A stretch of 64,000 nt of DNA from Sarcomyxa edulis (Eukaryota; Basidiomycota; Agaricomycetes; Agaricales; Mycenaceae): NCBI GenBank assembly GCA_009761415.1, contig QUOL01000011.1, forward strand, positions 868,001 to 932,000, given 5' to 3'. Positions 47,915-60,169 of the stretch are shown one piece after another. Position numbers and translations under genes: made by a program. The notes below the pieces were generated by a model that was not told where the DNA came from, made no database searches, and was given only the letters and a program-made list of their open reading frames with translations. Position 1 is the stretch's first letter. Each line of letters opens with the position of its first letter.

Positions 47915-48148
47915 GAAGGGTAAGTATCAACTTGACATCTTCAGAAAGGCGGTCACTAATAGTATCTCCAGATGAAATCCGGCCTATTCCAAGTAGCGGC
48001 ATAGCGAGCTGCAATCTTCCGAACGGTTGTTTGTGTACTGATATCGGTATTGTACGTAACAACACCATCCTTTCCTTCTTTCCCGAAGTCGATAGCTGTA
48101 TGTGAAATGTACTTTGGTATATTGATTTTCTGTGTTGTATCGAACTGT

Positions 48149-48662
48149 CTACTGCTTCCATAAGTTCGTGATATCAGTAATGTATCCTGCCTTTGTGAAT
48201 GAAACACCTTCTCGCTCCAATATATCCAGCTTACGATTGCACTGAGTGCCTGTTTTACTCTCCTTCCCCCATTCACCACAGAACCCGCCAATAAAATGAT
48301 TCGATGCAATGACCCTATGACATGGAACATAGGGTGCAAAAGGGTTGTTTCGGAGAGCAGCGCCCACTGGGAACAGTCTCGATCAATCACTCAACGACCG
48401 AACTAATTGCTATTCACTTACCTGAGCGAGGCGATCCTGAGCCAAGGGCAATACATATGTCTTTGTAAGTGGTGACTTTGCCACAAGGAATATCCAGGAT
48501 GAAGTCGTACACGGCCCATTGATGAGGCGTTACGCGCTAGAATGCGTTCAATGACTTTATTCTTGATACAAATCATCATGTCGTTACCTTGCCTGAAGAC
48601 GTCCTGAAAGTTTCTCGCCCGGAGAGAGTTATCGGATATTTGATGTCATTCACTATGGGCAT
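48149..48662 (-). CDS. O6-methylguanine-DNA methyltransferase (Ogt/MGMT)
   Basis: Exons 48662-48588, 48536-48422 and 48366-48149 sum to 408 nt, 135 residues. It reads TPHQWAVYDFIL, PCGKVTTYKDICIALG (with the DNA-binding helix), SVGAALRNNPFAP, then VPCHRVIASNHFIGGFCGEWG. PCHR contains the methyl-accepting Cys, so it is a true suicide repair enzyme and not an alkyltransferase-like protein, which would have Trp there. It ends DITNLWKQ. It repairs O6-alkylguanine in nuclear DNA. An alternative longer N-terminus from ATG 48871 (MPPTKSNKQVSRYNP...) could splice from T|GTATGC into LNDIKYP in frame, adding about 46 residues; both are possible. Confidence 0.9.
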
Positions 48663-49238
48663 TTTTAAATTGTACATGTGAGTGGGGTTATTTTTTCGAG
48701 AGACAACAGCATACATAGAGATATGATGTGTTCAGATTGCGATTCTTGTAGAGTAGTCTGGGGTTTATCGTCCAAGTTGAGGTCCGAGGCGGGTCCGCTG
48801 ACTCGGGCGTCGCGATGTGTTGCAGTCGGGTTGTATCTCGACACCTGTTTGTTGGATTTAGTAGGTGGCATGTTTTTATAGACCAGGAGCAGAAAGCTGA
48901 ACAACCCAGAGGACAGTGATGATTCCAGGAAAGAATGCGAGGAGATGAGAGCCAAGTCAGACTCAGGGTCACATTTCGGAACCGCATGCGCGCATCTTCC
49001 ATAAAAAACAAAGGCCAAACGACGCGAACGCGTCTCTCATGCCCCACTTCAGTCACACACAATACGCACAGCATCAAAAAAATCAAACATGGATATCATC
49101 TCGGGAGAGCCATGACTAAATATACATTCAAATACGAGGAATTGAATTTACAGTAACTGATTTGTAATCTATTGATACAATACAAAAGGCACGATACACA
49201 GTAAGTTTGTCGATTGAGTCCTTCGAGGATTGATCGTA

Positions 49239-52129
49239 CTATTTGATATCCTTCGATTCTTTCTCAGAGTCCGTTCCATCTGCAGCTTTCGACCCATTCA
49301 GACTGACCAAACTCATACTCAAGGGCCCGTTATCGTCTTCCTCCTCTTTCTTCTCCACATCGCCATCCGTCTCTTCCTCGACAGTATCACGTCTCTCTGC
49401 CACGGCCTCTTCCCTCCTCCTCACCATCCTAGCTTCTGATCGCTCTCGCTCTCTCCCTCTTCGTTCCATGGCAGAATCCACATCTCTTCCCCCATGCCCG
49501 GTGCTAAATCGTCCTGCAGCTCCACCTCTCATCCCCTTCTCACCCGTATGCGCTCCATACCTCTTCAGCGTTTTGACAATCATAGCAAAATAAATCATGC
49601 CAAGGGCGAAGACTCCGGTAATAGCGATACGGGGACCGAGAGCTGCACGGGGTGAAAGAGGGGAGCGATCAGGTGGGTCATGAATAGACCCAGTACGCCA
49701 CACAAACGACAATATGGAGGCAATGAAGAATATCATTGACCTGAGACACTCAAGAGTCAATACATAATTTGCGAAGGGAGGGGGGAGAATGAGGTTTACC
49801 ATGACATCCATACCGCAGGCATCGCCAGCAAAACCCAGACGTTCCACCATATCAAAGTGTTGGTCTTGCGTGCCTCCTGTGAGGAGATCTCATTAGTAAG
49901 AGGTACTTGGAAAGCATGTCATGGTACGTACTTCTGCCCATCTAGACGCTCGATACATGCTCCTCATAGTCCCGAATTTAACGATATACATACATCCATA
50001 CGACAAGCTCATCAATGCACATATCAAAGACAACAACGCTGCGGTTCGTGTCACTGGATCATCTGCTGCACTAGGAATTTGAAACATCGTAAGGATAGCG
50101 CTGTTTAAATACCGTCAATCTTTTGTCATCAGGTGTAATTTGGGAATCGACCGACGATAGAAGTAAAGCCGAAACAACGTTAAGCGTTTTCCACTCCCTC
50201 AACAGAGAGTCAATGAATGCTTCCCAAGAATGTTTGAATCGAACGAGAGCAGGAGACACTAGCGGCGGTGTCCAGTCTTCCGGAAATGGCAGAGTCACAG
50301 GCATAGACGAAGGTGCAGCACCGATATGCGCAGCCATACCTATCCCAGGAGCTAAGCCGTATATACTACCGGCGCGACTCGTAGGGGCGACGTTGGTACC
50401 ATCCGAAGTAGACAGAGGTAGCTGGGTACCCCCTACGATGCCTACACCGCCATTGCAAGCGTCGATCATGCGTTGAATATCTGGTCTGCTGACCTCGGCG
50501 TCTTGGAATATACGTGCGACGCGGGAGAAATAGAGAGCTGGGAGTCGAAGGAGGATGTTGAGGTATATCTGACGGGGGAGGGTATCAGTAAGGAATGTAC
50601 TGGTGTTTGTGAAGGAGACGCTGATGAGTGATTTCGAATTGGAATGAGAGCTGGAAGAAGACGAGGTTGTGCAAGGGAATGGAAGGGGAAGGCAGCAGCC
50701 TACTACGTGGTCGTAGCAATACTGGTCGGAGCTGTTGTTGATGTCGTGGGTGTGAATGCCATCGTCGTTGTCTGCGTCAGTCTTGGACCAAGGGAAACGG
50801 AATTTAAAATGGGATTTCCAGAGGTACGGATCAATAGGAACGAATGGGTCCTCTCTTGAGTGTCGATGAAGGCCCGCAGACCACTGTTGGAACATGCGTA
50901 AAGGAGACGCTGCGCGAGAATGAGACGGAGAGGGCGAGGCGAGGCGGTTTGAAGAGTCTACTACGTCTTTCTGGGGAGACGTCTTGGAATGTGAATGTGA
51001 ACGGTCAGCAGGTCCCGAGGTTGCTGCGCCACGAGAGGTACGAAGTCCCGGAGAAGGAAACGTAGGATCGCTTCCTCGGTGTATGCGAGAGAAGGCTTGG
51101 ACAGATTTAGAAACGGTTATGAAAATAGTGAAAACATGAAGGCGTACCTTGTCTAACATTCTGCATTGTTGGTAACGATACACGATCACTGTCGAATGAA
51201 ACTCTTTGCCTTGGTGTCTGAGGATCCCTACTAAGCGATCGATCGGATGTGTTCGCTCTAGGAAACGTATCGCTTCCATTTCCGAGGCTGTTCAAGTTTC
51301 CTGTACTGTTCCAGACGGGAATGGGAGATTGGTCGCCCCATGATGGAAGTGGGGGACTGTTCCAAGTGCTGGGGCTGGCAGATGTATATTCGATGTCACT
51401 GGCAAAAGAGGGAAGCGAGACCGAGGCATCTAAGCTATGTCTAATTCCACGGTTGGGAGGCCGTTGAGAGTTTAGAATCGGAGAGCGATTTAGGTACATG
51501 TTGTTGGAATGGAGCCTCGTGGGAGGAGATGAAGGAGGAAGTTCTGAGAGTTTGTCAGAACTTGTGAGCTTAGATGAGGACGTCGCTTGAGAATCTGGGG
51601 AACACATATCATCTTAGTACGAGCTATGATTTGATAGCATGTATGGAGGTATCAGACCAACCTGGGCTCTTTTTCAGCGATGGGGAATCAAGATCCGCTC
51701 GAGAACTTTGCAAGCTGATGCCTATTGTTCGCGAGTAATTAGCATATATCGACCAAAATTTGGGATTGTTCCACGAAAGGTCGACTGCAGAGAAGGTCTC
51801 CGTATCTATTCTGAGATGCACATGCTCACCGAGACTCTGTAATTGTTGCGACGAATCAAGTTCATTCTCAGATATCGGTCCTGTTTGATTAAGGCATTAG
51901 TCAGCGCGCCTCTGGTATGGTCCAGCATCGAGGGTAGCAGATTGCCATGACGCCCTCTTCAAGAATTTATGACCATATCGAGACCATTGTCGATAAACGT
52001 ACCTGAGCTGGAGATTGACTCAATCTCTTGAGGCGGAAATGGAACATAGTCCATACCAACACGCGGAGTTGGTGGATGCACCGGAATGTCAGACACTGGA
52101 TTGTCGCGTTCTCCGGGAGTATTGCTCAT
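49239..52129 (-). CDS. conserved basidiomycete multi-pass membrane protein, unknown function
   Basis: It starts MSNTPGERDNPVSDIPVHPP at 52129. Short phase-1 exons (GPISENELDSSQQLQ, GISLQSSRADLDSP) lead into a long Ser/Pro-rich disordered exon. Then come RQIYLNILLRLPALYFSRVA, SWEAFIDSLLREWKTLNVVS, IPSAADDPVTRTAALLSLIC, GCMYIVKFGTMRSMYRASRW, TNTLIWWNVWVLLAMPAVW, ILSFVWRT and GPRIAITGVFALGMIYFAMI. About four to five hydrophobic helices lie in the C-terminal third, followed by a charged coiled tail (ERRGRERERSEARMVRRREE). This gene architecture is common in Agaricomycetes, but no function is known to me. Likely a membrane-anchored scaffold facing the cytosol. Confidence 0.8.
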
Positions 52130-52889
52130 CGTATACACCTGAAACGCGCGTTTTCTTCGCGTCAATGCGGGGGGTGGAGGAGAAGATCGCTTCAGTTTAG
52201 CTGGAACGTACTTATAGCTTGGTTTGCTTCCGCCGAACTGTAGGCGTAGTGCTGTCAGTAAAGAAACCAGTCTTCCCTAATGCGGTCGGGAAAGTCGCGG
52301 AGTTCGGAATCAGCACGCGTGGGAACCTTCAACATCAGCCTCGGAAATAGCCGGCTATGGACCGAGCGTCGAAGAACGCAAAATCGACAAACGAGAAATG
52401 GTTTTTGGGAGATCGTATTCTTGCTTTGGAACCTCCACCAACCCCCCCACTGCGTTTCTGCAATCTTCATCGTGATTCTGTCGTTTTTCCTGCGAATTTT
52501 CTGCCCAAAATGGGGTCCGAATCAAGCTTAACAGAAATGTGAACGTCGACCGGTCGTTGAATGTTGGTTATGCACGAGCAAAGGCGTCCATTTCGACTTG
52601 GGAGTGGAGGACAAGAGATGGGGACCAGGAGGAAAGGTCGCGGAGAAACGGAACTTTCGGACCAAATTAGGACCAAATTAGGACCAAATAATGGTTGTGG
52701 CGCTCCACTTTCGCCGCTTGCCTTGTCATTCTTCCTTTCCGACATTCACTTTTATTTCAAATCGTCACTTTTTTGACATTTGGAAGGCTCAATAGGTCTC
52801 TAAAAGCCAGTAAACCTTCGGGTAACGAAAAAAATCACTGTTTTTGGTCGACAATTCGTCTCGTCCAGATTTTTTCTCGCACCCATTCC
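52130..52889. promoter_or_regulatory. shared upstream region, membrane protein and Yta7-type gene
   Basis: The two genes diverge from here. Near 52660-52695 an 11-bp unit GGACCAAATTA is repeated three times in tandem. Several overlapping short frames look non-coding. Confidence 0.45.
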
Positions 52890-55800
52890 ATGCACGAACC
52901 TGAGTTCGTGACTCCAGTTCAAGATTCGCTGTTGCACCCAGAACCATCCTTCCAATTCGACTCAGAAAACCTTGCTAGTACACCCTCAACACCATCTGCT
53001 TCTCGCCTGGTTATCAAACTGCCTCCGATGACTGCCACTTCGAGCAATGCACCTATTATGGGACTTCGACGTTCAAATCGACGGCATAACACAGCTTCCG
53101 AAAGTGCGGGTCCTTCTGGGTCCGAGTATCATGAAAGCGACAAGTCTGGTGATATCGGGGAACCAGCGCCAGAGCCGGAGCCTTCGCCACCACCACCACC
53201 CAAGGTCGAGTATTCGGTAACACAGAGGGGCAGAAAGATTGCCAAAAAGTCTTACAAGGAGAGTGCTAGCGAGGACGACATGCTACAAGCAGATGACCTG
53301 TTCAACGACGACAATGTCGAAGAGGTCAAACCGCGCAGGGGAAAGGGTCGATCAAGTTATGACGACGATGAAGAGGACGATGGAAACACCAGGTTTCTCA
53401 GAAGAAGTACGCGTGGAGGAAGCAAATTGAAAGGCTTTGTCGTCAGTGACGACGAGGGAGGGGCGACGGTCTCACGCTACTCGACACGGAGTCGGACGAA
53501 GAAACCACCGGTCAGAACATCAGCCCCACCCAGGAGTACTCCCAACAAGGGTCGCTCTACTGGTGCATCACAGCGTGCTCGTCGACTCTCACGTCGGAAT
53601 GCTAGACAAGATCAAGATGATGGCGACGTCTACGTCCACGAAACTTCATCAGGCGCTTCTGTCGACGCTGATGGCTCATTCGACGACGCACCACATACTT
53701 CTTCGGACGCTGACGCGGATGCAGATGCCGACGCTGATGCCGACGGAGAGATCGAGATTGAACAAGAACCAGAAGGTGACGGGAGGCCATACGCATTAAG
53801 GCAACGTGCAAAGATCAACTATGCCATTCCTCCCCCCTTGGAAGAGATGCCAAAGCCACCAAAGAGGACTGGAGGAGGAGGACGCAATGGTTTTGGTGGT
53901 GGTGCGAAAGGGAAAGGTCGTGGTCTTGGTTGGAGCGCGACTGGCGCAGAGCTTGGAAGATGGATGGGTATGCCTGGTGCAGGGGACGATTCTGTGAGTA
54001 TCTGCAGACATCTTATTCTGAGTTTATTTTGACATGTCGACGCAGGACTCGGATTATAACACTCGTACTCCTCGGAAACCATTTGGTGCGGCTGCAGGCC
54101 TATTTGGGGGAGCCGTCGCAGGTGGTGCGGGTGGAATGCTCCCAGGCGATCTCGCGGCTGCTGGCACACCGTCAAACCTAGGGAAACTTGGAGACTCAGG
54201 TGATTGGTCTCGACTCTATCATCTTTGCTTGTGTACTGATGTGTCGATGTAGCTCTCGCAGACGCTGATCCTCTAGGTGTCAATACGAATGTGACCTTCG
54301 ATGAGGTCGGCGGGCTGGATGATCGTACGTACCTCTGTACACAGATATCGTAATTCGTTGGAGGCTGATTTTGTTCTGAAGATATTCACTCGCTCAAGGA
54401 GATGACCCTCCTTCCTCTTCTCTACCCTGAGGTCTTCCAGCAATTCAATGTAACACCTCCTCGTGGAGTCTTGTTCCATGGCCCACCAGGTACCGGCAAG
54501 ACCTTGCTCGCTCGAGCACTAGCTGCCAGCTGCCGTTCGAACGGCAAACAGATATGTAAGTTCTCACCACATGTAAACGTATGCCCTCGTCGTGCTCACC
54601 GGTAACCCACAGCCTTCTTCATGCGCAAAGGTGCCGACTGTCTATCAAAATGGGTCGGAGAGGCCGAACGACAACTCCGCCTCCTGTTCGAGGAAGCACG
54701 CAATTGTCAACCCAGTATCATCTTCTTCGATGAGATCGATGGCCTTGCCCCAGTGAGGTCCTCGAAGCAAGATCAGATTCATGCGTCTATCGTATCAACA
54801 CTGTTGGCGTTGATGGACGGGATGGATGGTCGCGGACAAGTGGTCGTTATTGGGGCTACGAATCGTCCGGATGCCATCGATCCTGCACTGAGAAGACCTG
54901 GAAGATTTGATAGAGAGTTTTATTTCCCATTGCCCAACTCAGAGGCTAGAGAGAAGATACTGGGTATCATGACGAAAGGTTGGGAAGGATGGACGGGAGA
55001 AAGTGGTCTCAATAATGTTAAAGGACTCGCTAAGCTCACCAAGGGTTATGGGGGTGCCGATTTACGGGTGCGCTCTCGTTTTGCTCTTGGACTGCTTCTC
55101 TGGATCTGACCTCTCCATGTAGGCCCTCTGCACAGAGGCAGCGTTGAATGCTGTCCAAAGACGGTACCCTCAGATCTATAAATCCAACGAACGACTCTTG
55201 TTAGCTCCAGAGTCCATCGGCGTAGGTTTACGTGATTTCATGATTTCTGTAAAGAGTAAGTATCGTCTCATCCCTCTCCTCGCCCAATCCCTTGCTGATA
55301 CTTCAGCTATGCAGAACTTGTACCTTCGTCTGCCCGGTCTTCTTCTTCGGCTGCAACACCATTACCCACCCAATTCGTGCCCTTATTATCGGATACTCTG
55401 GAAAAGGTCAAGGCTGTAATTGCCAAGATCCTCCCTATAGAGAAGAAACGCACTGCATTAGAAGAAGCTGAGTACGAGGATGAGACTGGAGAAGACGGAG
55501 CTCTGGAAAGAGAGATGATGATGCAATGTGAGTTTCCCCGGACTGGCCAACGTTCAATTGCTGATTGACCTCCCTCAGCCATGGAGACACTGCGTGTATA
55601 CCGACCTCGCATGGTCCTTCACGGCCCCGTTGGTATGGGACAGGGGTATGTAGGTGCTGCTGCATTGCATCACTTGGAAGGATACCACATTCAGAGCCTT
55701 GAGCTGGGTACACTGATGAGCGATTCCACACGGGTATGTGCCTATCCATTTCGCACTCATCAATCTTGATTCAAAGTAACGTTTTATATCCCAGACTATC

Positions 55801-57759
55801 GAAGCAGCGATCGTTCAATTGTTCGTGGAAGCCAAGAGACATCAGCCTTCTGTTATATACATTCCATCTCTTATTGGATGGAGCGCTGCAGTTTCAGAAA
55901 CCTCTCGATCCACAGTCCGTGCTATGCTCGATACTCTTGCTCCCACCGACCCTATCCTTCTTCTTGCTATCGTCGATGGGCGATTTTCCGAACTCCCACG
56001 AGATGTCAAGGCATGGTTTGGTCCTACACGCGACAACCGTGTCGAGTTGACTAGTCCAAGTGCAAATCAACGGGAAGCATTCTTCGAGGCCCTAATAAAT
56101 GACATTCAAAGACCTCCAAATCTGTTTGCGGATGGCGTTAAACGGAGAAAGCGTGTGTTGGAAGTACTGCCTATTGCCCCACCCCTAGAGCCCCGTCAGC
56201 CTACAGCAGCAGAACTTGCTGTACAAGAAGAGAACGATCAGCGCGTTATTACGCTTCTCAAATATCGACTTGGACCAATACTGACAGAACTGAAACGCAA
56301 ATTCAAACGTTTTACTAAGCGAGCCACTGTAAGCCAAGCTTGTTCACAATTGCCACGTTTCTCATTCTTCTTATTTGCTTTTATTTTCCAGGACGAGTAC
56401 AATTTTGATCCAGAAGATGCACCGCAGATCGAGACTGTGACCACAAGAGTAGAAACGCACACCACTGGACCCGACGGTGCTGTTGAGGTCGTCAACGAAG
56501 AGCACACGACCGAAACGTTGGGTAACGGCTTCACTACCGGTGACGCTGTTGAACAAGCCCAACAGGTCGAGGCTTTACCTCCACTCTTCGACATGGACCT
56601 AGAGCGAATGCACATCGAGCTTTATAAGGGGAAATATCTCACACCGCAAGAATTTCTCGACGACGTGGGTAAAATTGTGCATAATGCTGGTATTCGCATG
56701 CAGGAAGATCCGGAACGGCTTTACAAAGCGCAAGCCATGTTCACTGCAGCACAAGTCAGTATACATGAATTTGATCCTCAACTACGGATGGAATGCGAAC
56801 GCATGGCTACGAGAGAACGGAAACGGAGGGAAGAGCATCGGAAAGCCAAGGGTAAAGGAAAGGCACAGAACGATGGAACCCAGAATGGAAATAATCCTTA
56901 TCCGATGGGTACGAGACGCAGCGCACGGCACAATGGACAACAGCCTGAGCTTTCGATAACGGATCCTTTGAAGCTCGAACGAAGGCTGAAGAGGCAACGA
57001 TCGGACGAAGCCGCTATTGAGTCTCACGGGTCGGACGAGGAACATGGCGAGGGTCGGGAACGAAAGCGCTCGAAAACTCTCAATGATGATGAGCTAAACT
57101 TCCTTGGCACTCCTCAGTCTCAATCTCGACCGTTAGCTGTGCGATTTGCACCACCAGTCGAACCGATGGAAACTGTAGACGAAGTCTCACTTCCGAGGGA
57201 CCCCAACTCCGAGTATCTTACTATGGCTATGGATGTAGACCCTGTCCCGCGGAAGTCAGGCTTCGACCCAACGCTCTTGAATCCGGTATCACCCAACGAC
57301 GATCCCTTCGTTGCTCCACCATCTACGAATGGTATCAACGGACTATTGCATCAGCCAGCCCCTTATCCCATACCTTCTGATCTATTTATTTCACAAATAC
57401 CCCTGGAACCTACTTTGGAGACGAACTCCCCACCTCATACGCCCTCCCGCTTACCTGCATCTGTCGAACCTGAAATCGTAGAACCCCCGATGCCAGTGGT
57501 CATCGAACGCTCCCCGACTCCCCCACATCCTGACTTCCACGTCGACGAGCTGCTAGTGTCAGACCTGAAAGATGCTCTACACGCAAAGACAGGTTCTTTA
57601 ACCATCGAGCAACTAGAGCAGCTCCGTGCAACGTGCCTCGGGTGTATATGGCGCCATCGAAAGGAATGGGATAGAGATGGGCTTGTCCGAGAATTGCAGG
57701 ACGTTGTCAAGGATTTTCTAGATGAGGTCGCTGAGGATGGTGATACTTCTTTCGATTGA
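52890..57759 (+). CDS. AAA-ATPase bromodomain protein, Yta7/Abo1/ATAD2 family
   Basis: ATG is at 52890, stop at 57757-57759, about ten introns. A long acidic and [13 protein letters not shown] N-terminus precedes AAA1: [19 protein letters not shown] (Walker A), [20 protein letters not shown] (Walker B), [19 protein letters not shown] (sensor 1 and Arg fingers). AAA2 has a degenerate Walker A ([12 protein letters not shown]). The bromodomain region reads [20 protein letters not shown] and [21 protein letters not shown] disordered linker and a C-terminal helical domain follow. Yta7/Abo1 hexamers load or evict histone H3-H4 and set nucleosome density. An inactive AAA2 is normal for the family. 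The bromodomain lacks an obvious acetyl-lysine Asn, as in fungal members. Confidence 0.93.
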
Positions 57760-58303
57760 TTTTATTTTTTCTGTATCCACATCTGTTCCATTATTGTAAT
57801 CCCTTACTTCAATTTATTCATATCCTCAGTGCGCATAGCGCTATATCATATACATTGATCATACCCCAGTCACGCACACGCTTTGTAGGGAGTTGTTTGA
57901 AAGGAAAGGAATCCCATCGGAGCCGTGCCGGTTACATATATAATACCTCCATCTTCAGTGCCCGAGATCAACCCGGGATGCAGCAATATTGACCGACTTA
58001 GGGTACTGGGGTATCCTCGACCATACAGCAGACCAAGGCATCACACTTTTTTTTCCACAGGCAGTGATAATTCTAGTGTGAGAACGTGTACTAGTATATG
58101 AAATATGGGAGAGATGGCGGAAGAGGGTGGGCCCAAAAGAGTTTGTACAGTCCGTAATATTTGTCCAGGATGTAGGTATGATATCTATCATGTACGAATG
58201 CAAATTAGGTGTGCGACGACAGTAAGAAAGTAAATTTGTTGAACAAAGAATAAAACATCGAGATCAGTAAGACAGAGCGTGCAGGACATCCTGAATGATA
58301 GAG
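57760..58303. other. convergent intergenic spacer
   Basis: This is A/T-rich, between the 3' ends of the Yta7-type gene (+) and the TPR-CCCH gene (-). No coding pattern is seen. Confidence 0.4.
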
Positions 58304-59787
58304 TCAATAATTTTCGGAATGAATTTCTCTTGCGAAATGACTGACCCAGGCATCGTCGTCCCAAGGTTTTACCCCCTGGGATAATAGATCGTTGAGCTCA
58401 TAGTCGGTGAATCCATTATTGGCCAAGCGCTCCTCCATTTCTTGTTCGCTTTGATATCGTCGTGCAGAACCTCTTCTATTCTTACCTCCTTTGGATGATG
58501 CTCCGCCGGTGGTAGAATCAGCAGGATTTGCGTGTCTGCGTCCTTTGGCGCCTGCACCATTACGCTTTCGAGACTTGGCTTCTAATTTTGACATGAGATT
58601 GACCAGAGCTCGCTGCTCTTTAGCTTGCTGCTCTGCCGCTTCAACGACGGCTTTTACCTTCGCAGTCTGCTCTTCGTCATTCCACCATCCCTGTTTAGGA
58701 AGGCAGTATTTCGAATGCGAATAGATGCATTTTATGTCTCCAAACTTGCACTTGCCCAGGAGGTAGTAAATGCATACGTTTTTCCCACTGTATGAAAAGG
58801 GACGTCAGTCATATCGAAGAGATGTACAGCAAAGAGTACCCTTACAGGTCGTCTCTGACACTTTTCTCGTCAGGTGCATGAGAAAACGTACATTGACCTC
58901 CTCTAGTGCAGCCTTCGTGGTTATAAAATCGGCAGGGAATACCGTTTCCCCGATGATTACAGTCACTAGAGTCAGAGAATGAAGCAATTTCCAATTTGTC
59001 GTCTCCGGGACGAGGCAGATCATAGTCTGAATCGGCGAGCACGTTCTCGACACCCTCTCCGAGTTTCCAGAGAGCGCGTACTTCCGAGAGTTCTTTCTCG
59101 ACATCGGCTAAGCTAGGGTCCTCGTGTAGTACTGTCTCGAAGTCTAAAAAGTTCCTAAGTCAGAATACGAAGCAGGAGCATATTGGGAAGTAGACATGCC
59201 ATGAATAGCGGCCATCAGCAGACCCTGCTCTTTTCGAGCAATTCCTCTACGGTATCGAGCTTTGATATTTTTTGGATCCTGAGTTAGTGCCTGATGCGCT
59301 GCTTGTTCTGCTTCTTCGGAACTGCCAAGAAGTCAGACATATATCGTTTCGAACGATTAGCAAGGCGCAACATACAAGCCTAGTTTCAAGTATGTAGCTG
59401 CAAGATTTGCCAAGTACGTAGGCTTGGGACCATTCAAGCCAATGGCATCGAGATAACAGAGACTGGCGTTGTAGTAGTCTCCAGCATTGAAGAAAGTATT
59501 TCCCTTGCGACTTTGTTAGTTTCGATTCGGGAAAACAAAAAATGCAAGCGCACCTCTTCTTTGCGACTCTCTGCTGCTTCCCTCTTGATGGCAGTCTTTG
59601 CAGCACGTTTCATAGCACGTTCAGCGAGGGCCTGCTCCCGGAGATTGTCCCGTAGACTTTCTGAGCCACTAGACGGCTCAGCGGCGAGCTCGGAACCCTT
59701 TTCGTCAAAATTGACACTTTCGGAGCTTGCATTATTTGGTGTATTATCGTAGGTACCCAGCGGACTCGGACTTGGTGATCTTGACAT
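58304..59787 (-). CDS. TPR and CCCH zinc finger protein
   Basis: It starts MSRSPSPSPLGTYDNTPNN at 59787. Acidic text and a basic helix (ERAMKRAAKTAIKREAAESR) lead into TPR repeats across several exons: NTFFNAGDYYNASLCYLDAI, PKPTYLANLAATYLKLG, EEAEQAAHQALTQDPKNIKA, RYRRGIARKEQGL. Then come two CCCH fingers: CRFYNHEGCTRGGQCTFSH (C-x7-C-x5-C-x3-H) and CIYYLLGKCKFGDIKCIYSH (C-x7-C-x6-C-x3-H). A basic linker and an acidic end (EIHSENY) complete it. TPR modules bind proteins and CCCH fingers bind RNA, so a post-transcriptional RNA-binding adaptor is inferred. The partner is unknown. Confidence 0.85.
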
Positions 59788-60169
59788 TTATTCTGGTTCA
59801 AAATACAGACTGGAGTGGTGGGAGGTATGTAGGTTTGCAAAGAACGAGACGCGATTCGGCCGTGCGAGACTTGAGGAAAAAACTTAGCGAAAAAAACGCG
59901 AAAGTCACGTTGCCGAGTACATAAGTACCAACCGCCGGGACCGTGTGCAGTGTCGAAATTACTTTGGGACTTACGAAACTCGGAGAAACAAACGAATAGG
60001 ATAGCTAAGTCTAGATAGATACACAGGAAAGAAGCCAGGATACAATTGAGTCATAAAATTCAAGAGGTGTTTCAGATCAGAAATCTGAGACCAGAAACCA
60101 TCTTCGCAAACCAAACTCGAGAATAATATGTAGCGTGCAGATCGTTATAGTCGTGATTTCATGATAAAT
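59788..60169. other. intergenic, promoter of TPR-CCCH gene and 3' region of GH16 gene
   Basis: Both flanking genes are on the minus strand. No open frame with recognisable content. Confidence 0.4.

Noticed and set aside
46792..52129. Dikaritin-type RiPP cluster around the repeat precursor
   Set aside because: No DUF3328/UstYa-like oxidase or other tailoring enzyme was recognised nearby, and the repeat cores lack Tyr.
55581..55800. Loss of Walker A in the second AAA domain as a mutation of the Yta7-type gene
   Set aside because: A degenerate AAA2 is a normal trait of this family.
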